Of a stretch of 64,000 nucleotides of DNA, positions 38,110-47,856 are shown piece by piece. Below the pieces are notes generated by a model. That model worked only from the letters and a program-made list of their open reading frames with translations, did not search any database and was not told the origin of the DNA. The DNA is from Chrysoperla carnea (taxonomy: Eukaryota; Arthropoda; Insecta; Neuroptera; Chrysopidae). The position numbers and the translations under genes are program-made. The stretch covers positions 136,793,960 through 136,857,959 of the forward strand of contig NC_058337.1 of NCBI RefSeq assembly GCF_905475395.1. The letters are read 5' to 3'. Position 1 is the first letter of the stretch; each line of letters starts with the position of its first letter.

Positions 38110-41100
38110 GAATCAACTATCGAATCTCATACTACTAGTTTCCTGTATGGCAATTACACTATTGCAAAATGTCGATGCATCAAAACCAATTATTATTCGT
38201 AAGTAACTTAAATTTTCCTTTTTTTTTAAACAAAATCCCTGATGAAGCTCATTAAAAAGTTGTTAATTCTTTACAGGAAGTGGAGGATTAACACCACGAC
38301 ACAAAAAACAAATTCTGGATGTACATAATAATTATCGATCATCGGTGGCTCTTGGTCAAATTAGAGGACAACCTATGGCACAGAACATGATGGAATTGGT
38401 AAGTTCAAAGTCATCAATTTTCAATTTTGATAAATATCGACTGAAATTGCTTCGGGCTATCGCCCTTGATAGACGATTTTGGGTGACATCTCAGAAATTG
38501 CAGGTCTAATAGTCAAATAGGAATTCTTTTTGTATATGACAATTAGCTTCTCTCTAAATCCGTGATTCCATTAACTCCCGTTAAACATGATTCGTAAGCC
38601 AGAATATAAAAAGTAATGATTAATCAACGAAATGAATATTGTAATAAATCAAAAATAGAAAAAAAATCTATGTTTATATCTAGTTTATGACTTGTTTAAT
38701 TAACTAAATTAATATAAAAAAATAAATAGATAAAATTAAGATAATTGATTGGCTTGTACTATGCAGTATAAAGTTAAACAACTTTTTTTTCAAAAAAAAA
38801 AAAAATTATTTAATTAAAAATTTTATAGCATTCAACTTCATAATTCTTCGTATTCAATTAAAGATGAACCCATAATAAAAAGAAAAAACGTAAAAACGTA
38901 CAACAGTTGCTAAGTTGAATTTCTGCTATCTAAAATTATAATTTTATTACAGAAATGGGATGATGAATTAGCAGCAAAAGCACAAGATTGGGCAGATCAA
39001 TGTTCAATAGCTCACGATACTGATAGACATGTTGGTAAGTATAAATATTTTCAAAGATAATAAATGAGAACTCCAGAATTTTTCAATTTTTGACCCAATT
39101 TACTAGATCAATTTTTGTATTATATAAATTCCTATTTCCACTACCATGTAGACATCATCAGTACAAATCAGCTATAAAAAACGTAATTTATTCGTTGCCA
39201 ATTTGGTGTGTCTGCAATTTATACTTTCCAAGTATCTCGCAAATTGCGACGTCATTTACCACAACATCGATCATGTGATTACTATTTGGCCAAAAAGTAT
39301 GGATCACGTGATCCTTTTTGGCCAATGTTATTTAGTATTTTATCACCTGATTTTGACACATAAAATAAAAACTGTAAATTGACATAAAAAAAAGTCGTAG
39401 CGCAGGAACTATGTTAGCTAAGCGAATTCCCTTCGAAATTTAAAAAAAAACACAGTTTTCTTAAAATCGAATATTGCATTTTTAGTTTTCCAAGAATTTT
39501 ATTTCGAAAACTAAGCGTCTAGAAAAAAGAAATTACAAGAGTACTTTTTTGCTTAAAACTTTTGCAAATACAAAAATATCTTTTATATTGAAAAAATTCA
39601 AAATTTTGTACTTTGCAAGCCAAAACCTCCCCCCACCCCTGGTTTATCTGTCGATTTTTCTCATTAACGAACTTGATCTTCATAGATTATTTTTATTTTC
39701 AGAACGATTTTATGTGGGCCAAAATTTAGCAGCAACATGGACAACACGTAAACCAACTGACTATCACAGTTTTGAACCAGATTTTACTGAACAAATTAAT
39801 AAATGGTTTGCTGAAGTGAAAAAGTTTTCAATCAATTCTGGTCACACATATGTCGATGACACTGGACATTATTCACAACTTGTTTGGAGTGAAACATCTT
39901 TAATTGGATGCGGATATACATTTTACTTTGACCAAGGACGTGGTTATACCAAATTATATATCTGCAATTATGGACCAGCGTAAGTACTTGCAAATTTTTC
40001 ATAATTTTATAAAAGTTTCAAACTGTGACATCAGTAACTTTTTTTTACTGCTTGATAGAATTTATAATCGGCATAAAAATTATTCAATAGTACAAACATT
40101 TTACTTCAAAGAAAATAGGGAAAACCCGATACTCACAATGTACTTTCCATGAAAGAACTTTCAATTGTATTCCAGTTGAAATAAGATGTGATTGAACACG
40201 ATTTAATCGGAAAAATGGACTCCTATCCAATCGCAAACCTAGCTAAACTTTAAATTGGAATGAATAGGGCTTAATCGTAGAAGAACAATTTTATTTTCCG
40301 ATGAAAAATTTTCGAAATTCATCGGAAGTAGATCAACGAGTGAATATTAATCAAAGTTATATCTACAAAAAGTCATTTAATTGATATCCACGCGTTGATC
40401 TACTTCCTCAGCATACTGCGCTCTTCCTAAAATTCCAACTCGCATTTTGTGGTATGTTGATTTTTGGTGAATCACGAACCATAAGTATCCAATTGAATTA
40501 TCCAAAACTAAATAAATATTTTCACTCTTTACGTTTGTAATTGATTAAATTAATTGGAAAATTTTATATTTCAGAGGTAATGTCATTGGTACAGCACCCT
40601 ACGTTGTTGGTCCACCATCCTGTAGAAGCTATGGTTTACTACAATCCAGTTTATATCCAGGATTATGTGGTAAGAAAAACATCAAATTTAAAAATTGCGC
40701 CAAGAATTCAATACAAAAACAGAAATAATTTTTATCAATATAGAACGCATTTGTACAATTGCAGCTGCGTTCCGAAGATCTTATCTCAGCTCAAAGGGGC
40801 TCTGTAAGCCATAACAGATGCACTGGTAGATGCAGTCGTTCAGTGTGCCAGGCACCTATTCAATGTCCTGTAAAACTTATCTTTATATTGCCCTTTGAAG
40901 CGGAATAAGGTCTTCGGGACACCTAAGATTGTCTTCAAACTTTTGCAGTACCTCATTCAGCAGCTTGCAGTTTGCAAAGGAAACTCTCGAATTGTTACTT
41001 GTGTCTGACAGTCTTGTACCGTTTATAGCAAAATCTTGGGCTTCACAATTCCCTGAAAATTCCCTGTGTCCCATATTAATAGTATTTGTAATTTTCATAC

Positions 41101-41275
41101 AAAACTTCAGAGCCAAAAAAAAATATTCCTTCACGATTACGTAATATCAGTATTATTAAAAAAAAAATTATAAATGGCATTAATTTTAAAAATTTGTATT
41201 CTTTCAGATTACAAAGACACAAAGGCACGATTTTTGGACTACAACAATTTACTTGGTTTCAAATATTTCTATTAA
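38110..41275 (+). CDS. CAP-superfamily secreted protein (antigen 5/venom allergen-like)
   Basis: This gene encodes a secreted cysteine-rich CAP/SCP protein of the insect antigen 5 group, an extracellular family found in venom, saliva and haemolymph; its molecular role is not fixed by the sequence. Six coding exons with GT-AG junctions join in one frame: 38,110-38,198, 38,277-38,398, 38,953-39,034, 39,703-39,979, 40,575-40,669 and 41,208-41,275 (stop TAA at 41,273). From the in-frame ATG at 38,147 the product is 231 residues. The hydrophobic stretch LILLVSCMAITLL overlaps that ATG, and an in-frame TAA lies just upstream of a TTACAG acceptor. The true start is therefore probably in an unidentified upstream exon giving a full signal peptide. 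Family marks seen are LTPRHKKQILDVHNNYRSS at the start of the domain, a CSIAHD active-site-like histidine, GQNLA, CAP1 as GHYSQLVW followed by IGCG, CAP2 as YICNYGPAGN, and the C-terminal PPSC...YPGLC pair. Mature length about 205 is typical. No pseudogene marks. It is convergent with timeout. Confidence 0.9.
39086..39235 (+). repeat. Dispersed repeat in CAP intron 3
   Basis: Same family and orientation as 4,318-4,490: ACATCATCAGTACAAATCAG, a TTGCCAATTTGGTG block, then CTGCAATTTATACTTTCC and a CAAGTATCTCG end. It accounts for the 62-codon open frame at 39,090-39,278, which is not a gene. Confidence 0.6.
40324..40407. repeat. Perfect 15 bp inverted repeat in CAP intron 4
   Basis: GGAAGTAGATCAACG at 40,324-40,338 is exactly complementary to CGTTGATCTACTTCC at 40,393-40,407, with a 54 bp loop. 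It could be the ends of a tiny MITE or a stable hairpin in the pre-mRNA. No function is inferred. Confidence 0.85.
40750..41080 (-). pseudogene. LINE RNase H-domain remnant in CAP intron 5
   Basis: The minus-strand translation from about 41,080 contains GHREFSGNCEAQDFAINGT. It fits the GH..I.GN..AD.LA..GT signature near the C-terminus of the RNase H domain of jockey/I/R1-type LINE polymerases, with Q replacing the usual D after A. It is followed by FANCKLLN, which resembles the short linker after that domain. Stop codons interrupt the frame after about 40,883, and no reverse transcriptase or endonuclease remains. G+C is higher than in the flanking intron. It is antisense to the host gene and looks long dead. 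Confidence 0.55.
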
Positions 41276-43441
41276 TTCCACTTATTGAATAATTATAATT
41301 TTATACCTAAGAATGGGCACTATTTAGAAAGAGTTGAGTGATTTGTTAATAATTTTAGTGAGTGTTTAAAAAAAAAAAACAACAACAAAATAGAATTCTG
41401 CGTACAAGCAAGTGCTTTTAACTCTCCAAACAACAAATTCAATTTATAATAATAAAATGAAGCAGTATTTATTTTTTTGGATAAAAAATTGGTTTTGATG
41501 ATGTATTGCAACATATTATCTCCGATCAAGGATAATTTTTAAATTTTGATACCAACTGTGACAAAGACAAGTGATAATAGTAGTATTTTTTTATTATTTT
41601 TAAATGTACAAATATATTTTATGTAAGCTAATTACTTGTAGTGATAATTAACTTTATTTAATGATTATTTAAATTAAATATTTATTTAACAATTTAATTA
41701 ATTTTATTATATTTTCATTTTAATCCTTTTAAACATAATCAGCCCTTCCTTGTTAGTACAGAAATATTGTCGAATATAGAAGAGCATAAGATGGCGTTGA
41801 ATCGACATTAATCAAACTTAGAAATGGCTTATTTTTGGCATCCTCTTTTGTCATTTGTACTCCTGATATTTGCACATCAATCAATTTCGTAGCGTCTAAT
41901 TATAAAAATCGTAATTAGTCTGGAAAATTCGACATAATTGGAATGAAGAAATATACACAGCCGTATAGCCAACCTCCATGTAGCTATATAGCTTTCAATT
42001 TTCCCAAGTAAGCTTCCTATTGTTGTTATTATTATGATTTAAGTTTTTTATTTTTAAAAGTTTAACGTATTCATGCCTGCCAAAGGGAGAAAGCGGATAC
42101 AGGGTTTGCACATCAGGGCCGCCCATTTCCTGGAGAGACATAAATCTTCACAAAACAGCAATGTTCTTTGAAGAAAATTCACTGACTTATAGTCGTGTAG
42201 TCGATATAAAAATCATTGAATAACCTATTGGCGAAATTCATTTTTGGAACTATTTTCTGCAATTCGCGGTGTAGTAAATCGATGAACATTGTAATTTATG
42301 GTTTTCGAAGCACCCGGTATTGCTAATTTACGGTCTTCGATACACTCGCATCCCCGTTTATTAATGTTACGTAGCAGAAAAATAGGTTCAAAATGACGGA
42401 GTGCTGTATGTAAAGTAGCCCTAACCAATCAATGCAAATATTAAATACCTATTAGAAGTTATTAAAATCCAGAAAGTATAGGATAGGACATTTTGGCTAC
42501 GTTTACGAAATTACGTTTCTAATAATTGTTGGTTCTTCGATTTTGAAAAGACTCATAAAGTAAACTGTATATGTCTGATTTGCCCCTCGAGATCTATTCT
42601 TAATAGTTAGGAAGAAAAATGAAAAATAAAATAAAGATTCAAAAAATTTATTTAGAAAAAACAGTTACATAGCTTAAAATTGAACAAATACAAAAACAGA
42701 AAATGAAATAGAAAAAAAGTAATAAAATAAAAAAATATCAATAAAAGTTACAAAGAATTAATAAAAATTAAAAAAAAAATCATGAAACTACGAAAAATTT
42801 ATAAGAATTCATAAATGCGATGAATGATTAAAAAAAGGAGCTATTCTGGTCTCAAATAATACTGCATTAGGAATATCATAGAAAATTTTTTATGGTTTTA
42901 TAATTTTAAGGACTCGTTTTATTTATGTTTTATATGAAACACAATATTTTGCAAAGAGTCTAGCCAACAACCACCATTTTAGGAAGAACCGTACCTAGTT
43001 TTCAGTAAATTATGATAAAGGTGTCATTTGATTCTAAATTATGCTTAGAAACTTTTCGGGCACAAATGAAGAGATTGTGGTTTAAAGTTGTAAACAGTTT
43101 AAAAAAGGATATAAAAAGCAGGAAATTTTCTAAGATAAAGTCCGCTTCTACTGATATCTTTCGAATTAAACCTAACTTCTTTCATTTATTAAAATCTATA
43201 TTTACAAATACTTTGTTAGTTATCATTTCTGCAGATACATGGAATAAAATAACTGACTTCCATTTTAATAAAATTGAAAAAAACAAATTTTCCATAAACA
43301 ATATTAAATATTAGAGAAAAAAAACAATTGAAACATCTCGATACCCTTCTCGTTCACGCTAGAATAACTACTTTATAAAAATTACGAAAAAAGAATTATT
43401 ACTTTAAAATTAATAATAAATAAAAACGAAAAAAGGCGAAA
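41276..43441. other. Convergent intergenic region with 3' ends of both genes
   Basis: Lies between the CAP stop codon and the timeout stop codon and must hold both 3' UTRs. An AATAAA hexamer near 41,450 (+) could serve CAP; a TTTATT on the plus strand near 43,183 (AATAAA on minus) could serve timeout. Neither is proven. A 67-codon minus frame (42,225-42,428) and a 100-codon plus frame (43,012-43,314) are not recognised. Confidence 0.5.
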
Positions 43442-46028
43442 TCAGTCTTCATCATCGCTTATGATGACTTTTGCCCGTTTTGTTTTCGGTACATTCGATT
43501 CGGAATCACTATCATCAATTGATCGAATTCTTTTATTATTTTCATCATTTTCCACTTTTTCAGTATTATCGGATTCATAATCAGAAATTATTTTCGATTT
43601 ACTCTTACTGATAGTATTTGTTTCATTTTCATCATCGCTATCAACAATTTTACTACGTTTAGACTTATTTATTGTAGATTCATTATCAGATTCCTCATCG
43701 GAAACTATTTTCGATTTACTTTTAGTAATCGTTTCATTTTCATCATCGCTGTCAATAATTTTACTACTACTGGGTTTATTTTTCTTAATTTCATCATCGG
43801 ATTCATCATCAGAAATTATTTTCGATTTACTTTTCTTAACTGTTTCATTTTCATCATCGCTATCAACAATTTTACTTCTACTGGGCTTACTTTTCGTTTT
43901 CGTTTCACTTTCATCATCACTATCAAGAATTTTACTTGTTTTTGTTTTATCATTTTTCGTAGATTCAATTAATAAATCAAAGGGATCATCATTCGATTCG
44001 ATATTAGTTTCATCATTTTCGGAATCTGTGTCATTTGAAACAACAATCCTTGATTTTTTCTTCGGATGTATATCCTGAGAATTTTCTACTAATTCACTCT
44101 CATCAACAGCTTGTCGCAATAAAGCATCTGCTTCGTTTAGTAAATCGTTTGTTTCCTCCGGTTGAGTAAATTCTTTTTTAGACATTTTCTTCTTGGACTT
44201 ATCTTTTTTCGTTAGAACAAGTTCATCTTCATCATCCGAATTTTTCATGAATTTTTTAACTCTTTCAAAAACATCTTCATCATCTGATGAAGATTCCGCG
44301 TATCTTTGATTGTTTTCATTTTGAATTTCTTCTGGTACATTATCATTTGGAATTTCTAAAGTACCTTCTAAGGCATCGGTAATTAACTGACTTTTTTCAC
44401 GTAATTCATCGGCAGTAAATCGCCCTGGTATACGCCAGTAATTTTCCTAAAACACAAAAAATGCTGTTAATATTTAAAAATATTTGTCTCTTCAATTTGG
44501 CGTTTATTTAAAACTGACACTGCTTAGGAAAATCAATAATCCAGAGTTGCGCATATCAGTAAGTTAACACGACATCTATTCGAGTAATCTTAGAATAGGA
44601 AAATGAACATTTGAAAGCTGTAACATCGAAATCATCTATTGAATAATGGGGGAAACTACGCCTGTTAATAAAAGTAGAAGTGATAGCAATACTAGAAGAT
44701 GGTTTCTAACTATTGAATAATTTACGTAAATGATTTCGAAATTTGATTTCGATTTCGTTGTTATTTTCGTTGAGAAAAATGAAATTTTGCTTCTCTAACT
44801 GTGTATTAGACCTACTAGTGATTCGAGAGGACAATTATCTGATTATTTACCGGCAAGTTATCTGGTTAATAAGCCGGTAAAATAAATTTCTGAATGATAA
44901 TTAACCAAACATTTTTATACAGTTTTGGCCAATGCAAGCTTTTTTTTAATTGGCGCATTTTTTCTAAAATCTTTGAAGGCAATTATAAATAAAATGGACA
45001 CTATTATTTTTTTACCGGTTCGTGTAGAGTGCGGGAAGTTAAAAATATGCCAAAGCCAAAACTTATTGGGTTGTTTTAAAATCGCATCCCTGATACCTAC
45101 ACCACCGACTAAGATTTCTGATAGCGTCGTTTAATTCATTCACAGAGACTATAGCTCGCGATATACCTTAATATTTAAAAATATTTTATCTCTCCAGTGT
45201 GATGTTTATTTGAAACTGCAATTTAAACAGAAATCAATAATCCAGAGTTGCGTACATCAGTAAGTCAATACGACATCTATTCGAAAGTAGAAAAATAAAC
45301 ATTTGAAAGCTGTACAATCGAAAGCATCTATTGAATACTGAGGGAAGCTATGGTTGTTAATAAATGTACGTTGTAATAGCATTAAGAGAATATTTCAAAC
45401 GTAAAATCTAAACTAATTTGTTCGACATTTGATGGCGCTGTTAATTTCGATGGGATGATTAGATTTTGTTTCACTAATTTATAAAGTGTCCACTAGAGAT
45501 TACTTTTTTATATTCCTCCTGATTAGGTACGAGATGCGGCATAGTATACGTGTCATTGTAGCTGGGAGTTTACGGGTTCGAGCCCAATAAGTTGGGCCAC
45601 TTATATTTAAGCACACTTTTGCAAATCACTTCTTAACTAGTGTTACTTAATACTTACTTGGACTCCATCGGGTTCTTGAAAACCCATCGCCTTTAATAAT
45701 TTTACAAACGTTTCATTTTCCATTGCGGTAGACTCTTCTTCAGTTATAGGAACTAAAGGTACGCCATCTTCATCAGCGTCAGCTTCCTGATCATCAGCCG
45801 TATCGGATATACTTTCTTGTAGCCATTTCAACGGTTCTTGCATTTCTTCAACGATGCTAAGCAGTATTTGAATAGATTCTATTTTAGATGCTGCGCCATC
45901 TTTCTTCGTTTTTTTGGTGTTCTTTTTCGAAGAAGTTTTTTTATTATTAGTGGATCGTGATTTGTGAGTTGACGGGCCAGCATTGTTATCGCTATCTTCA
46001 TCGCTACTACCAGATTGATTATTGCGGG
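43442..46028 (-). CDS. timeout: Timeout (TIMELESS orthologue), last two coding exons
   Basis: These are the C-terminal exons of the insect orthologue of mammalian TIMELESS. That nuclear protein pairs with Tipin, stabilises replication forks and aids sister chromatid cohesion; it is distinct from the fly clock protein Timeless. Exon 45,658-46,028 joins by a CAA|GTAAGT donor in phase 0 to exon 43,442-44,446 (TGA stop), giving 457 residues. The first exon begins in phase 1, so the gene continues upstream. Diagnostic conserved blocks are PLKWLQESISDTADD, DGVPLVPITEEE, AMENETFVKLLKAMG and, across the junction, ENYWRIPGRFTADELR, which match the C-terminal block of TIMELESS (VPLVPLTEE, AMENEQF, FWRIP). 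The downstream tail is acidic, serine/lysine-rich and built of repeats. The earlier part has a lysine-rich stretch after ARNNQSGSSDEDSD. The large N-terminal armadillo-like region and Tipin-binding part are not in these exons. The 1.2 kb intron holds duplicated repeats. Confidence 0.88.
43544..43936 (-). repeat. Coding 111 bp minisatellite in the timeout tail
   Basis: Four SKI(L/V/I)DSDDE(S/N)ET motifs occur at spacings of 20, 37 and 37 residues. The last three head units of about 37 residues, each also holding SKSKI(I/V)SD.ESD. At DNA level this is a 111 bp period (43,544-43,876) plus a shorter first unit. SDDE and SDEE contexts are potential casein kinase 2 sites. The frame is intact throughout. 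Confidence 0.85.
44463..44828 (+). repeat. Duplicated segment in timeout intron, copy 1
   Basis: Matches 45,165-45,507 in order and orientation: TTAATATTTAAAAATATTT, AATCAATAATCCAGAGTTGC, CGACATCTATTCGA, AACATTTGAAAGCTGTA, CATCTATTGAATA and a final CTA.TAGNGATT block. Identity by eye is about 75-80%. Lies just upstream of the final exon's acceptor. Confidence 0.8.
45104..45507 (+). repeat. Duplicated segment in timeout intron, copy 2 with extra 5' part
   Basis: 45,165-45,507 is the second copy of 44,463-44,828. The preceding 45,104-45,165 (CCGACTAAGATTTCTGATAG and CGCGATATACC) is shared with 37,697-37,765 upstream of the CAP gene. The three loci thus appear to be pieces of one dispersed element of at least 400 bp. 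Confidence 0.7.
45521..45600 (+). repeat. tRNA-like SINE head in the timeout intron
   Basis: A B-box GGTTCGAGCCC at 45,575-45,585 is preceded by GATGCGGCATAGTATACGTG at roughly A-box distance. No convincing acceptor stem or complete cloverleaf can be drawn, and no long SINE body follows. It is most likely a truncated SINE, antisense to timeout. A tRNA gene is unlikely. Confidence 0.5.
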
Positions 46029-47290
46029 CTGTAAAAAAGAAAAAAGAAATATTAAAAGAAGTATTTAATTAAATAATTTAATAATACGATTATTTAATAA
46101 TGTGTTTATAATTATAGAAAGAAGTTTTTCTACAAGTTGCTTGTAGAACAATTAATAAGTGTTTGTAAGTATTCTAGTTAAGCAGTAAATATCATGGAAT
46201 GTTGTCATTGGTGTTTATATTCTTGGATCGAAACTGTTTTGTAGTTTTACTAAATCGAACAAATAAAAGATAAACAAATACATTACCAAGAGTGAGAGCT
46301 GCCAAATTTTTACTGTGCGACGGAGTAATTTCTCTATTTGTAATCTGCAATTTCGTGTAGAGTAAACACAAAATTACCGAAGGCAGATAGTGGCTCTATA
46401 AATTATGGTTTCTTTTATTTTAGTTTGTTTCAAGAACTGTTTCTTCAAAATATCGCTAGCCACGTTATAAAAATTTACAAAGAAAATATGGAAATGATTT
46501 TTAAAAATTACGAATCGTTTTTGTTTCATATATGTAAAGTTCTAGCCTGCTATGTACAAAGTTCTGTAATCCTGAAAAATTTTCGATATCATGTATAATG
46601 AGCGCTACTGAAAATAGTATGACCAATGATATTTCGAACATACGAAAAGTTTTTGAATAAATCGAACTAAGAAACATTAAGATTTGGATTGTAGCTCTTC
46701 TAACATTTATTTCCCGTAGCAAGATTTTAAGTGATATTTCAAAGAGTGCTACAGTTTTTCTGTCATCTACAAGTAACACTGATAATTAACCAAGTGCTCT
46801 TCGTTCTCTAGGCTTAGAACTCTAGAAAGCTTACAGTTTAAGTAATGTAAACTTTATCTTTTCTTAGCTTTCGAAAGTTATAGTAATAGGGATCTTTTTC
46901 AGGGATAGCTTTTTCGATTCAGAGATCGTTTTCTCTGACACATGCAGTAATGATAACATATCTAATAAATACATGTCATGTTTATTTGCATTATTCAACA
47001 TTTCACAACTATTTACTTATCCATTTAGTTTCATATAGATGTACATCCGCTTATATGTATTTATAAAATTAACTAATGCTACTTGTACGCTAGTTATACC
47101 TCCCTCCCTTACAACACTACTAATATCCAATAACAACAGGATAAACTCCTTACTCACCTAGATAGCTCTAACTCAAGCTCCAGTTCTATTTAGCAATCAT
47201 GCAAAGAATATACCTGACATCTAAACTGGAGACTAGTAGTTGAGTTACATTGAAATTAATACCTTCCCTGTCTGTCTACATGCACATATA
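46029..47290. other. Timeout intron or upstream region, no exon recognised
   Basis: Upstream of the last-but-one timeout exon, whose acceptor is a good polypyrimidine tract ending in CAG at 46,029-46,031 on the minus strand. A perfect 9 bp hairpin TTCTACAAG-TTG-CTTGTAGAA lies at 46,128-46,148. The 92-codon minus frame at 46,501-46,779 does not resemble TIMELESS. Confidence 0.5.
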
Positions 47291-47854
47291 CAGGATGATT
47301 CAAGTTTATAATAACAAGACTTCATCAAATTGTAGATAACGTTAAAATAATAACAATTTCCCAAAACATTTATAGTATAGCGTCCGTTTTTAGCTACGGG
47401 GTGATAAAAAAAGTTATTATTGTGAATCTTGCAGAAACGGTTGGTTAGAAAAATTGTAACTTTCTTTTAAAAGGTCCCAAGCATGGGAAATGGCATGTCA
47501 GTCAGTGATGATAGAGACTTCTTTTTTCTGAAAACGATCTTATGACATTTTCATATCTCTACCGTTGGTTTTAGTAATTTATCACCATTCATTCGCGTGA
47601 ACCGTTTCGTAATCTTTAGTTGCATAATTAGAGATTTTTTCATGCGTTCTGCACATGCGTAAAATATTTCACGTGTCAAATATTCTTTAACTTTGTAAAT
47701 CATAACCTCTACATAATTTTATATATTTATTTTTTATTATAGAATCATTTTTGACAGTGAAAATATTAGAGGAGATAAATACTATCCCTACCCCTATCCC
47801 TATCTATCATTTGATCTATTATCAAGTCCTGTTTTTATAATTTGAATTACCCTG
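47291..47854. mobile_element. Tc1/mariner-type MITE, 564 bp, TA target duplication
   Basis: Left end CAGGATGATTCAAGTTTATA and the reverse complement of the right end CAGGGTAATTCAAATTATAA match at about 17 of 20 positions. Both ends are bordered by TA, the target duplication of Tc1/mariner transposases. There is no open frame, so it is non-autonomous. Internal sequence (47,641-47,775) recurs in reverse at 10,775-10,945. Confidence 0.75.
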
Positions 47855-47856
47855 TA

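Noticed and set aside
39549..39702. An N-terminal extension of CAP exon 4 into the upstream sequence (open from 39,549)
   Set aside because: A clear TTTTATTTTCAG acceptor at 39,702 joins exon 4 to exon 3 in frame and restores the family sequence across the junction; the extension is intron.
40883..41134. A host gene or alternative CAP exon on the opposite strand
   Set aside because: The frame is better explained by a LINE RNase H remnant and is closed by stop codons right after it.
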